Below, one piece after another: positions 1-12,045 of a stretch of DNA of 64,000 nucleotides. The stretch is from assembly GCA_008360975.2 (NCBI GenBank), contig CM039182.1, positions 55,316,491 to 55,380,490 on the forward strand, in the 5' to 3' direction. Origin of the DNA: Lichenostomus cassidix (lineage: Eukaryota > Chordata > Aves > Passeriformes > Meliphagidae). A program made the position numbers and the translations under genes. Below the pieces are notes generated by a model, which saw nothing but the letters and a program-made list of their open reading frames with translations, searched no databases and had not been told where the DNA came from. How positions within the stretch are numbered: position 1 is the first letter of the stretch; each line of letters begins with the position of its first letter.

Positions 1-459
1 TTTCAGGATTACTCTATGGGAGATAGTGTCAAAGAGTTTGCTGAAGTCCAGGTAGACAACATCCACAGCCTCCCCACATCCACCAGGCAGGTCACCTGGT
101 CATAAAAGGAGATCAGGCTGGTCAGGTAGGACCTTACCCTCCTAAATCCATGCTGGCTGGGTCTTATCCCCAGGCTGTCTTGTACGTGCCATGTGATCAC
201 ACTCAAGATGAACTGTTCCATAATATTGTCAAGGCCAGGTTGACAGGCCTGTAGTTTCCCAGATCCTGCTTTTGGTCCTTTATATGGATGGGTGTCACAC
301 TGGCCAGCTTCCAGTGATCTGGGACTTCCTGGTTAGCCAGGACTTATGATAAATGATGGAGATTGACTTTGTGAGCTCTTCTACCAATTCCCTCATCATC
401 CAAGGATGGGTCCTATCTGGTCCCACAGGATTACGAACATCTAAGTGGCTCATCAGGTG
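1..459 (-). mobile_element. CR1 LINE fragment (reverse transcriptase part)
   Basis: The minus strand encodes CR1-type reverse transcriptase sequence: residues reading SQHGFRRVRSYLTSLISF at about 100-160, followed by a degraded YLDFSK-like segment. In CR1 the RT copies the element RNA at the nicked target. This copy is 5' and 3' truncated, has stops and is cut by the window edge on the left and by LTR A on the right, at a TG at 460. Confidence 0.85.
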
Positions 460-1480
460 TGTTGGTTTTGCTTAGTCCGGGTTTGGCTAGTGGGTTGGGG
501 GGGGGGGGGGCGGGGCGGAGAGCACAAAGATGGCTCCTATGTGTTCTGTGTGAAGGTTCTGGAAAATTTCACCTTGTCCAGCAGAGCCAATCTCTGATGG
601 CTCTGAAGATGATGTACATGTTGCTGGCCAAGGCTGGGCCAATTAGAGATGTTGGTTACACCTCTGTGATAACAGATTTAAGAAGAAATCAAAACACTGG
701 GTGCACACACTTCTTTTTAGCCAGAGAAGGTGGAGGCAGTGAGAATATGTGAGGGAAAAACAAAATGGAGACACCAAGGTCAGTGGAGAAGGTGGGGGAG
801 GAGGTGCTCTAGGTGCCAGAGCTGAGAGTCCCCTGCTGGCCGTGGTGATGACCATGGTGAAGCAGGCTGTTCCTCCGCAGCCCATGGGGTCCACCCACAG
901 CCTGTGGGGAGGTGCTCACGCCAGAGCAGGTGGATGCCTGGAGGAAGCTGTGATCCAGTGGGAGTCCCAGTGGAGAGAAAGGCCTTGCTCCCAAAATGGA
1001 ACAGGCTGGCCTCGGCTCGGAGATCTGCACCCTGTGGACGATGGACTCATGTTGCAGTAGATTCGGGTGGGCTGCTGCTTGTGACATTTGGACCCACACC
1101 AAAGAAGTTTGCAGAGGAGAGCCTCCTGTGGGAGGGATCCATGGCTAGTCAGAGGATGACTCCTCTCCCTAAGCAGCAGGAGAAAAGTCTTGGAGATGGA
1201 CTGACCAAAGCCCCATACCTTATCCCTCTGTGCTGCTGGTGGAAGGAGGGAGGGGGGTGAGCACAGAAACAGTGTCTCAAGAGCTTATTTTTACTTCTCA
1301 TTATCTTCCTCTGACTCTGATTAGGGTTAGGTTAGCAATAAATCAGTTTGCAACTTTAAGTTTTCATCCTGTTTTGCCCTTAGTCAGTCTTGCTCCTGGT
1401 ATCTTATCTCAAATCATGAGCCTGTGTGCATGTGTGTGTGTGTGTGTGTCTTAACTTCTTTTTTCCCTCTCCTCTGCACA
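460..1480 (+). mobile_element. LTR A, copy 1 (5' LTR of decayed ERV)
   Basis: About 1.0 kb starting TGTTGG and ending near CTCTGCACA. It matches, in inverted orientation, the block at 13531-14399 (shared landmarks: ACAAAGATGGCTCC, CAGAGCCAATCTCTGATGG, GAGCAGGTGGATGCCTGGA). An AATAAA at about 1338 and a short (TG)n at 1430-1450 lie in the R-U5 part, absent from the other copy. It is followed by ERV leader and gag-like sequence, so it is read as a 5' LTR. The 3' boundary is approximate. Confidence 0.65.
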
Positions 1481-1990
1481 CTTGTGGCAGGGGAGAGAGC
1501 AGAGAGCAGATGTTGTAGGTGCGTGGTATTTGGCCAGACATCAGGACACTGACTACTTCCTCCTGGATTATAGGGGGGGCTATTCTGCTCCTTGTACCCA
1601 TCTATCAGAACGACTTTTCCCAGCCTTTCGCTTCCTTTGCCCCTTCAGGTCTGACAAGTCAGCTTTTGAAAATGTTGATTTCCCTCTAGGTGTTAAAGAT
1701 ACTGTATTTTTGTTGTTAATTCTGCTATATCTCCTCTACACTGCCTGAAACACAGGGCTGAGATTTCCAGGGAAGTTTCCCAGAGATCTGCCCCAGTGGT
1801 GGAAAGTCCTAAGTGGCATGGAATGTGGGAGGATATAGGTCAGGTTCTGAGGAAATACTGTGTCCCAATAGTTTGGAACTTTTTCCCTGAACAAATTCAG
1901 GATCAAGATATGGTAGAAGAATATCTGAAAGAAAATTGCAGTGGCAACTCCAAAGAGGGGCAGCTCATTGCACTGTTCTGAGCCCTCATT
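1481..1990 (+). pseudogene. ERV leader and gag N-terminal remnant, copy 1
   Basis: Sequence between LTR A and the better conserved gag part. Around 1650-1735 it matches the leader of the provirus at 23877-23945 (both read as an acidic-hydrophobic stretch ending in a leucine-rich run). The segment 1780-1980 still has an open stretch of about 60 codons; its last part aligns with the provirus gag at about 24880-24960. No clear primer-binding site was recognised after LTR A; TGGCAGGGGAGAG at 1485 is only a possibility. Confidence 0.5.
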
Positions 1991-3190
1991 AATGCTTGTT
2001 GGATGCTGGTCACTATTACACACAGCAACACTTACTGCCAGAAGCAAAGGAGAACAAATCTACAGGCACTACAGTCACTCAGGCTGCAGTCAAACCAGAA
2101 TTGCAACCTACGCCAATAACTGTTGCCCCAGTTCAGAGGAGGAAATATAAGAACAAATCAATTCACCCAACAGATGATGACAGGGAGGCAGGACCCTCCA
2201 GCCAGCAGAGGAATCAAAACCAGAAATAATCACTGAATCTTTATCCTTACAAAGTCTCCACAATCTGAGGAAAGTCCTCACCCAATGAACCAATGAGTCA
2301 ATGCTGAGCCAGTTGATCTGAGTATGGGACACTGCAGGTGGTGCTAAAATTTCGGGTGGTACTGAAGTGAGGTTCTTGGGATCTGTGTCGCATGATGTGG
2401 GTATCAACCAGGGGATCGCAAGGACGCCCAAACCTCTCAGCCTCTTCACACGACTCTTAACAAGCATGAAGGAGAGATACCTTTGCCAAGAAGAGCTCCA
2501 GCTGCAGCAAGGCTCTTGGAACACCACGGAGCAAGGAATCCAATGCTTGCAAGAACTGGCTGTGATAGAGATCCTTTTCTCAAATGATGACCAAATCATC
2601 AAGAGTCCAGTCCTGGTAATATGTACGACACTGGTGTGGCTCAAACTTACTCCACTCAGTCCACAAGCATACTCTCACTTTCTAGTGATGCTGCAATGAA
2701 ATAAGGGAAATGAGAAGCAGACATTAATTACAAGAATGCTGCAAACATATGAACATACTGTCCACATCATGACATAAGCCCAAATCTGGGCAGTGGAAAC
2801 AGATTTGACTGAGCATATGTGGAAATCAGAAGAAAGGACTGAAGAGAGTCAGAAACTCAGGAAGGAACTTAAAGAGAACTTTCCCCAAGTTTCATCAGTA
2901 CACACCAGAGTCTTTGCTATCAGAAGCAGGTCTTCCCCAGCTAGGGAGAGGGGTACACCCCACAAGCCGACCTGAGGTTGCCGACCATGTGTGCATGACA
3001 CATGAGAAGATGAGATGAAAAACCCACTTTTGTCTTAGCAGCATGGGAATGTAAGCCAAAAGAAGAAATACTAATGAGAAATTCTGCAAGAATGAATGTA
3101 GATCCAGTTTCTCATGACCAAGCTGCTGGGCATAACAGAAGGGAGGATGGCATGTCTGATCCCCTGGAAGGGACCACCAGAATACATGCA
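1991..3190 (+). pseudogene. decayed gag of spuma-like (ERV-L type) ERV, copy 1
   Basis: Homologous to the gag of the provirus at 24.9-26.0 kb, seen by translation: 2020-2160 matches the TTSTQ...VAPIQKKK part, 2367-2600 matches the block containing the motif DRYLCKKDLQ, and 2830-2885 matches the coiled-coil segment with QKLRKELKE. Gag would form the virus particle core. No CCHC zinc knuckle or major homology region is visible in either copy, which fits spuma-like class III gags. The frame is broken by several indels and stops; no functional product is expected. Confidence 0.75.
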
Positions 3191-3259
3191 CAGGGAGGGA
3201 GCAATAGCCAGAACTAGAGGGGCCCTGCTTCTAGCCAGCTAGAGGCCAGGGAAAACTGA

Positions 3260-3445
3260 GTGCATTGGTCTGTGTGGATACAATGTCCTGGTGCATCAGA
3301 AGCAGAAAACCACAAAGATTTAGTTGACACTGGCATGCAATATACTCTTATACCATCAGGACATATAGGGGCAGAAACTGTTTCCATTGTTGAGGTGACA
3401 GGGGGGTCTCAGCAGTCTCAGGTAGTATTACACTACCACTTTAGG
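3260..3445 (+). pseudogene. retroviral aspartic protease remnant, copy 1
   Basis: An open stretch of about 60 codons carries the aspartic protease active-site triad DTG at 3326-3334, in the same context as the provirus protease (LVDTG, then VTGGSQQ about 30 residues later). The small residue after DTG is Met here instead of Ala. Retroviral protease works as a dimer and cuts Gag-Pol. The match ends near 3435, after which the rest of pol is missing, so the element is truncated. Confidence 0.7.
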
Positions 3446-5280
3446 GATTAATTTTTCTGTGTAAACAAAAACAATATAAGAGGAATACAAAGAATTAAAA
3501 CAGTACAGTGAGACAACATTTTGTTCTTTCAAAATTGCTGTCTCTTTTTCAGTTACTCTTGCTGTGCAGCATAGGAAAGATTCTTTCTGCTGATACCTGT
3601 TCAACACCTGTAAGGTCTGAAGAGACACAGTAGTCACCGAAACTCAGGAAGAATCAGGCTAAAGTAAATGCCATCACTATCTGTTGAACCCCCTTTTTAA
3701 TTAATACTCAGAATCGCATTGTTACTATGAAAATAACCACTGGTCTCTGGCATCAGGCCCTTATGGTATGAATTTTGGACAGACATGGGAAACATAAATC
3801 TAACCCTACTACGACACAGTGGGTGAATGCTGACTTTCTATAATGACTATTATTTTTCATTGCAGTGCTACAGGTTTCCAATTTCTGTTCCACTACAGCA
3901 ATGCTCTTGGAATCAAATGCCCTCCAACATTCTCCTGTCATTCTTCATCTCCCTTAGCTGATTCATAGTCACTGGAAAATGGTCTTGAGAATGTCATTGT
4001 ACTTGAAGTGAAGAGCTAGATGTTTCAAGTGGAAAATAGGAATCAAAAATCTATAATATCCAGAAATCAATGGCTAGTATGACCTTCAGGAATCAGCACA
4101 GCTCTTACTGGAATTCCTGAGTCAGTATTAACTTCCAGTTCCCAGGCAGGTGGTTTGTGGGGTGTAATGTTGCCGATAAAAATCTAGGTGGGAATGTAAA
4201 TTCACAGTACAAATACTCTGCTTTAGAAATCAGAATGAGGGAGAACAACATGAATAGTATGTCACATTTGCATTAATCAGTCTTGTTTTAAGAAATAAAA
4301 CTGACCTCTTAAAAAGGATCTGCTGGGGTCCTGATGCCAAGGAGTCCATGTGAGGTGCAGCATGTGAGGAACTGTGTCCATTTACATCCAAATTTTGTTT
4401 CCAGGAGTTGGAGTAATATGCTGTCTTAATGCCACATGTCAGCATAACTCCAAACCATACTGTTTAAGAAAAACTGCCAAAGTCATCCTGATGTGTGCAC
4501 AGTGACCATGGTGGAAAGTGACAACTCCCAGTACCTCCCATACACCAGATACCTGTGATTCCATTATTCTTTAACTTCATTTAGATTTCAGTTCAGTGAT
4601 CTCTATTAATCACAAGTGACAGATGGAAGCTGTAATACATCTACAGCTCCAGATCATTAAATATCATGACCTGTATTTCCTGCAGTAATCAGATATTGTT
4701 GCAAATAACCTCTGCCTCATCTAAACCAAGGCTGGCAAAAACACCTCTATGATCATGAAGATCTTGCTTATTTCTTTCCAAGTTTCTGTTCAAATCAGGA
4801 GTATTTATATTTCATACTTTTTCTGTGTTTAAGTGTTAGAATTAGGGGTAAAAATAAGGAACATATATTGTAGGGCAATAAAACAAAGGAGGTTTAGTAA
4901 AAAGAAAACAAAGACCACTTGCTTAAATAAAGGAAGCTTATTCTGCTGAGCTAGGGAGATGATGTAACAAAGTTTCTAACAAGTAACAGACAGAACAGCT
5001 GGAGTTTGCAAAATTGTTCTACAATAATGCTTGTTCTGAAAGAAATATTCCCATGCTGTAATCATTTATCCTATTGGCTGTCTAGAGGGGTGTTGGCTTA
5101 ATTTGATGGCAAAAATATTATAAAAACTGTATGCTTTTCTAATAAATGTTCTTGGCCTTATCACTGTCTGGGGACCATGCTTTTTGCACCAATATGCCAC
5201 AATATATCCTCTAACTGTAATACTATTTAGAGCAGGAAAAGTATGAGTGATATCTGCATTTTTCAAGAGTATATGGAACA
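3446..5280. other. mostly unique AT-rich sequence; possible LTR-like end
   Basis: No gene or clear repeat seen over most of this stretch. The part 5020-5215 has the look of an LTR promoter-end (CCTATTGGCTG, TATTATAAAAACTG near 5115, AATAAATG at 5141) on the + strand, but no matching second copy or boundaries were found in the window. Confidence 0.3.
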
Positions 5281-6175
5281 CTGTGCATCTACTAGGTAGT
5301 CCACCTCATTGATCAAGGAAAGCCAGTTGATGTAATCTTTTTGGATTTCAGTAAGGCTTTTGATACCGTCTCTCACAGGATGCTTCTGGACAAAATGTCC
5401 AGCACACAGCTGGGTAAACATGTGATATTTAAGCAACTGGATTGTGGGTCAGGCACAAAGCATGAATGAGGCTACATTAATGACCAGTCATAGTGGTGTT
5501 CCACAGGGCTCTATCTTAGGCCCAGTTCTTTTTAACATCTTCATAAATGACTTGCATGCAGGACTTAAAGGGATACTAAGTTTGATGATGACAGTGAATT
5601 GGGAGGAGCTGTTGACTCTCTCAAAAGCAGAAAGGCCCAGCAGAGAAACCTAGAAAACTTAGCAAGCTGAGCAATCATAAACTGTATGAAGTTTAAAGAA
5701 GACAACTGCCAAATTCTGCACCTGGGATAGGGTAACCCTGGACGGGAGGGATGGAGAGCAGCACTGCTGAAAAGGGGTCTTGGCTGACATCAAGTTTAAT
5801 ATGAGTCAGCAGCCTGGAGGGCCAGCCTAGGGTTTATCAGACACAGCATCACCAGCCAGTTGAGGCGAAGTGCAGTGGTAAGCACTGATCTTTTCTCTCT
5901 GGTTATCAGTGACAAGACCCAAGGGAATGGCATGAAGCTGTGTCAGGGGAGGTTTAGCCAATATAGTAGGAAAAGGTTCTTCACCCAAAGGATGGTTGAG
6001 CCCTGGAACAAGCTTCCCAGGCAATCAGTCCCAGCACCAAGCCTGCCAGAGTTCAAGAAGCATTTAGACAACTCTCTCAGGCACATGGTGTGATTTTTAG
6101 GCTATCCTGTCTAGGGCAGGAATTGGACTTTCATTGTGGGTCCCTTCCAACTCAGGACATTCTATGATTCTAAGA
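5281..6175 (+). mobile_element. CR1 LINE, 3' part with 3' end
   Basis: Plus-strand CR1 sequence from the RT domain (VILLDFSKAFDTVSH-like at 5335-5385, GVPQGSILGPVLF at 5498-5535, a degraded active-site region near 5580) through the C-terminal region and 3' UTR. It ends with the CR1-type 3' terminus (CATTCTATGATTCTAAGA near 6160). It has many stops and deletions and is a dead, 5'-truncated copy. Confidence 0.9.
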
Positions 6176-7039
6176 TACTGTCAGGAAGAAGTAAAGGCAA
6201 AACTTAGATGAAGAAGATTACTTTCAAGAAGAAAGCATTATTAGCTGATGGTCTTGCCATATCAGTGATATTTTTTTTTCCCACGGAAGGTCAAGATGAC
6301 TTGTCTAAATTGATAATTTTTTCGTAGTTGGAAAAACAAAGTGGAGGAATTTGTAATTGAAAATGAATGCTCAGACTGCAAAACAAGGAAGAAAAGGGTG
6401 CAATTACCTCTGTTCTCTCCTTGCCCTTCAACCTTGCTGCTCTGGGCAATGGGGTGTGCAGCTGCTTATTTTGCTCAGTGTGAAAGACCTCTTCTCCATT
6501 TGTACTTCCTCACTCCATTGAGGTATTTGAAGGAAGTCTAGTACCTTGAAAGAGCTCATGCCTGCCTTGGAAGCATCTTTTCTTCAGTCTCTCCCATTAC
6601 AGCTATTCTGCTTTGTGATTAATACTTGAATAATCCTTGGAGCGGGGCCCTTAAGCCAGGTCACTCTGTCCTAGGCATGTGCTCTGATCACCAGTATAAG
6701 GACTCATTCTCCTTTGTCTTAGGGCAGACTGTTACTTCTGCCTGGCTGGCTGATTTGGCAAACCTGGACACATAGAAGGAAATCAGGGAGGTGAGACGAT
6801 GGAGCTGGGTGAGGAGATATGGAAAATTAAATTTTATATTGACACGAAATGCTTGCTTCCTTTTGGCTTTTCCTCACATATATTTGCCCAGAGAGTTTTA
6901 TGAGAGTCAAAACCAAATTTGCAATTAGCTTAAGACTGAAAACATCTGCATCTAAGGATATCTTGTTCACCCAAAAAAGACTGTTCAGTATTCATCCTGA
7001 ACTTTAATCCAAGTTCTGACATGAATTCCCCATTTGGCC
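6176..7039. other. no recognised feature
   Basis: Unique, AT-rich sequence. Short open stretches (for example a 66-codon one at 6341-6541) have no recognisable motif. Confidence 0.6.
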
Positions 7040-7506
7040 TGTATTGGTTTGAAAACAAGCCAGTGGGAGATCACAAGTCAAGATTGAAAGTAAAAATAAG
7101 TGAAATAATACAAGGAAAAAGCACTGACAAAGTCAGATACAACCTAACACCCTGTTAGGGTGGTAGTAGCAGTCCAACTGAAGTAGTCCACTTGAAGCGG
7201 TGATCCTGTGAAGGTCTAGTCTCCAGCTGAAGGTCCAGTGGTAGCTCTTGTCCTCTGGGAACCCAGTAGACAGGGCTACCTCAGGCAGTTCCAAGGCCAG
7301 GTTATATCCAGGTGGGAACACCTGGCTCCTCCCTCCTCGGCAGAGCATCTCACAATGGGATGAGATAAGTCCATGAGTCACACGGTGGGTCCCTGATGGC
7401 CCATTGCCTGTCATGCGGGGTGGGTCATTAGCAGGTGATAGCAGCTAATGGCCCACAGCTGGTGGTAATAGAATACTTAACTACATCTATATTGCAACCT
7501 AGGACA
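7040..7506 (-). mobile_element. solo LTR of the 23-30 kb provirus family
   Basis: A 467-bp minus-strand LTR that matches both LTRs of the provirus at 23066-29955 nearly base for base (starts TGTCCTAGGTTGC on the minus strand). Flanks carry GGCC at 7036-7039 and 7507-7510, a possible short target duplication. It holds a single copy of the U3 unit that is doubled in the provirus 3' LTR, and the conserved R hairpin at 7148-7162. No internal sequence lies next to it, so it is a solo LTR left by LTR-LTR recombination. Confidence 0.92.
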
Positions 7507-10500
7507 GGCCTTTTTTAATCATATAGGAATCTTTAAGATAAGCACAGATGGACAGTTTCACAGGAGGTAGTAGAATAACACTGCATTTATTTCAATGTAT
7601 CTTTTATAATTTTTCCTCAGTTTCCTTATCTGTCAATTAAGCCAAACTCCACTTCCCAGTAATATAAAGCAAAGCACAGGTTGGTCTTGCCATTTTACTA
7701 ATGAGTTTATAACTGATACGTTGGTAAGATTCCATTTCTCTCTTTATCTAAAACGTAGCTTTCCTACAAATTTATTGCACCAGTAATCATATTGGATTTG
7801 ACACACCACTTGAAGCAATAATTTTCCTCATAAATTTTGAGATGCTTTCATTTCCATGTCTCTTGATAGTTATATAAGAAAGGATTTGTCGTCCTTAAAT
7901 GTCTTCATTGAATGATAAGGAGCATATTCTGTAACAGCAGGGAGATACTACACTGCATATAATTTAGTAGATATTATATAGCAAAAATTAAACATTTGGG
8001 GAAAAAAATAACTCTTGAGTTCTGACTTTAAGCAGCAACAAAAAGGCATGCAGGACAAAGCCAGCACAGCACACAAGAATTTGTAGATTGTAGGTCCCTC
8101 CTTCTTCCACTTCTGGAAGCAATAGTTAAAATAAAATTTAGAGATTACTCACAAGATAACCTAAGATTTTTTCTGCAACAGCATCTGAAATCAGAGTAGC
8201 ATGGTGCTTACATACACTGCGACAGGCAGAGAGAACAAAAGCTTGAAATTGAATTATGCACCTCAACATCCTTCTTACAAGCATCTTGAGTACAAACATT
8301 GCTCTCTCTCTCTTCCCTCCCTAATTCCCATCACTGCATATCCCTCCTTTAAAGACTTGTATTACTTTGTGAAGTGAGAGAAGTTATTTTCAATGGTACT
8401 TCGAATTTCAAACAGATTGTGTAACTGTTGTCAGCTGAGAATGAAGCTAGTTAATAGAGGTGTATAATCACAGACACAGTCGGTTAATCACTGGGTAGAT
8501 TCTTTGGAAACAAACCTCAAATCCCAGACCAGAATATACTAGTCAGGGTCTGTAAGGTGCCAAACCATTTTCCACTAATTGTCAAGTTAATGAGCTTTGA
8601 AGCTTGAAATGCAGCCACAAGGCCCCCAGGATTGTAATGTGTCATTAGGTCTTGAGCAGACAGATGGGGTAGCAGATGATTTGCCATGGGGTCCTCGGTG
8701 TTAGTTCTGTGCCAGTCTCTTGTTCCACTAACCATAGTGGTTGCTAAATGTGTTAAAATTGTGAAAACAAGCCTGTTTCCTTTGAACTGCATCAGTCCTA
8801 CATACCTGGATAGCTGTAAATAAGGAGGCAAAGCAAACTGGTGTAATAAGACCAGACCATGCTGACTTGTAACATCTGCCATTGCTTTGGATACAAAGGA
8901 AATGTAAACCAGGCTGTCTTTGGTTTTTATCTTCTTTCCCTGCAGAAATTTATGATGTTCAACCTTTTGCCAGTATAAAGTTCTCCTATCTTCATATTTC
9001 TTGCATTTTTTTCATACTCTTTTCTACAGTGTGGTACTTTGACTTTGGGCTTTTCATAAGCCTACACATGTCTATTACCAAGTGAGGGATTAACATCACC
9101 CCTATGGCATGCTGATTGTGGCATCTTTAAGATAGCCTCATTACATTTTCATATTGATAACTATTTATGCTGAACAGGCATAACTTAAGTAGATGAGGAT
9201 TATTCACGTTTTAGAAATATAACCCTTAGATTACAGAAGCTGTAGGGCATAGTTACTGGAAAGGGACAAAACTATCCCAGCACAGCCTGCCAGGATACTG
9301 AAATCCTAAGAATCTCACCTCAGGAGATTAGATGAGAATCGTATGTGTGACTGTGGTGTTTATTACACCTGATCAGAGCCTCGGGCAGGCTGATTCCTTT
9401 ACATGAGGCTCACTATGTGGTAAGTAGGTGCCCTTTTCACTACAGTCCCTCCACTGCCAAAGCATTGATGCCAAGGTAGGAAGCAATAAAAGAAGCTATA
9501 ATTTCCTTACAAAAGACAGAGAAGATAAGAGACAAGGTGCCTCCTGGGAAGGGAAAGAATAACTAATCTCTGAGGTATGTACCTAACTGGAGAGCCTATG
9601 CGGGTGCCTACAATGACTATGTGACACAAAAGGAGGTGGGAGAAGTCTGGACTTGCTTATGCACCCCCAAACATTGAAGGTGGGGAAGAACTCTGAAAGG
9701 TTTTTATTCCTCCTCTCCTTGCAGAAATTTCTGCTGGTTTCATGCATCCCCCCTATGGAAGATCATCTAATGTTGCCTGTGCTGAAGTCTTGCTACAGGT
9801 AGAAAGCAGCTGAGGCTAGGGACAAGAGCTAGCAAGTAATTCAGGTCTCACAGAGAGTCCTCAGACCTTTAAATACATGGGAAGAGGTTCAGCAGATCAT
9901 TTGTTTTCCCAATCCTTTTATGAAGCTCAAAGCAGCTAAAAAGTAATCAAGAAAGTCATACCAATGAACTGAAATTTCTGCTCTGCCCTGTGATCAGTCC
10001 CCGTATTTTGAAATTGTGCAAACATTCCTATATGCATGGCAGCCTACAAGTTTTTTTCATATTGAACTGCAAATAATATCAAGGCAAAAATTCAGAGCTA
10101 GAAACATCAGCTGGTCTTTCAAATGTCCTCTTGGCATCAGTACGTACTGGAGGAATCTCAAATAACTGGGTGCATCAGATCACATACTTGTTTATTTAAG
10201 CATGTTAGCTAGGGAACATGCCACTGAGATAGTTTTGTGTTGTATTATGTCATGAACACAAAGAAAAACACAGAAAAGGGGGTACATGTGACAGTGGTAT
10301 AGTTTCCCTTGAATCTACTGATGGTCAAATTTAAGACATGAGTTCACTTGTTACAAGTAATGAAATGTCATTAAAATGTGCCCAAGAGAGTAGAGTTTTC
10401 CTTTCCTGCATTTTAGACTGTACCACAAGGTATTCTTTCGAACTCAAACTTCTTTCAGTTTAAAAGGATAAATTTTGGAAAATACTTTTTGTGTAGTAAC

Positions 10501-11541
10501 CCCAGGAATGGATCCACAAGCCTTAGGATTTCTCCAGCCATTCTTCTAGCACTGATATCCCGAAGGCGGAAAACACCTATTGTTAACACTCTGTTAGCAT
10601 AGCAAGTGATGCAAAAGTAATAAGAAAGATACTAACCCCATTGTGCAGCAATATATGTAATTTTACCAAATTCACCATACCTACCTGAAAATCAGCCCTG
10701 TGATTTCATTTGGGCATAATGTTCTTTATCTCCTTCTGTACATTTTTGCTAACATCAAAATATTATATTTCAGAGAAATGCTATTAATTTAGACAAAACT
10801 TTAAGTTGAAAGCTTACTTAGCTCTGTTTAGAAATAAACGGAGTCATCTACAACCACATTGTTTCTTTAGAAGGTACCTCTGATGTTCCTAGGTAAAAAA
10901 CAGAGTAAGTATATATATAGAGTAAGACATTCTATGTAAATTTCATTTAATGGATATATCATTTCAGCATTTATTTTAACTGTAATAATATAATTTCTTC
11001 AGCCAGAGAAAATGACAACTTTTAATACCTTTAGAATTGGATTCCTGAGGATGACCTGAATGTTTTTCATGGTAATCTCTTTTTCACAAAGCATCCCTTG
11101 TTTCACTTTTAATAAATAAACTCTACAAAGAAAATAGCAAATGGGAATTAAAGTGCTTCTTTACAAATAAAGCAAATGCTCAAGGACCCTCAGAAGTGAT
11201 GGTTCTGCCTCCGCTACTGAAGAGAACGTCATCCTCCTATGTAAGCAGTACTGCTGGTTTCACAAATAGGCCCTCTGAAATAAGGGTGTAAGGGTGAAGA
11301 AATCTAGCAAAAATCAGTTTACTGCTGGGTAAGTTTCTGGCTTTGCAGTTCCTATGACAGTCAAAAGGAAAATGGATTCCTGCACTGCAAAGGAGCCTTG
11401 ATTTTGAGACAAACTTTTTTCTGCTGTACTGTCAAACCCTGGGGCCTGGTGTAAGGTTACACTTTTTCTAATCTTGACACATGAATGCTGGTACAAAAGC
11501 TGCAACAAATTCCTTTTGTCTCTTCTGCTTGGTTCGGATAG
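7507..11541. other. unique AT-rich sequence, one unassigned open frame
   Basis: No repeat family or gene recognised. The only long frame is 8517-8882 on the minus strand (121 codons, starting MADVTSQHG), which has no recognised domain, signal peptide or membrane segment. Its length is somewhat above what such AT-rich DNA usually gives, so it is noted as a possible decayed gene or retrosequence. Confidence 0.5.
8517..8882 (-). pseudogene. unassigned 121-codon open frame
   Basis: Continuous frame from ATG at 8882 to a stop at 8517. The product would be mostly polar with scattered hydrophobic stretches and no recognised family motif. Nothing next to it suggests an exon-intron gene: no obvious acceptor sits just before the frame and no neighbouring frame continues it. 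It could be chance, or a piece of an old element (for example an envelope-like remnant). No function is proposed. Confidence 0.2.
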
Positions 11542-12045
11542 GGTAGAATTATTGTTTTCATAGTGGTGCTGAAGACAGTGTTTCAAAATGTTGAACAATT
11601 ATATGTTACGGCCCAAGCAGCTGAGATAGAACTCAGTGCCCTTGAGAATGTGGAGGATTGGGATGAAATGGGAGAAGTGCCAGAAGAAAGTGAAGAAGAG
11701 ATGGATTATCCCAGCAACCTCCCAAAAAAGTATTACAGATAGTATAGGCCGTTATCTCTCTCCAACCACTCGACGCATGCATATCTCATTGTTAGACATT
11801 GGTAAGTTTAGACTGTAAATTACTTGTATTCACTTTTCTATTTGTTCTGAAAACTTGTAAACCCGCCTAGTTATGTGCCCTTATAACCTGTTGTAGAGCC
11901 TTTGTTCAGGGCTCTTCAGATCTTTCTCCAAACTTTCCTATCCCCGATGTAACCCCAATAAAACTGAAGAGACCTCATCTCATTCTCTTGCTTGAGTCGA
12001 CTTCCAGAAGCCCAAATTCATCTCCTGTGTAGCTCAAAACAGCCC
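11542..12045 (+). other. possible ERV fragment with acidic C-terminal frame and poly(A) signal
   Basis: An open frame at 11542-11739 ends in a strikingly acidic tail (ENVEDWDEMGEVPEESEEE, then SNLPKKYYR and a stop), which looks more like a real protein end than chance. Downstream, AATAAA at 11958 is followed by a CT-rich stretch, as in an LTR R-U5 or a 3' UTR. No second copy in the window and no assignable family. It may be internal sequence of the element ending in LTR B. Confidence 0.3.
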
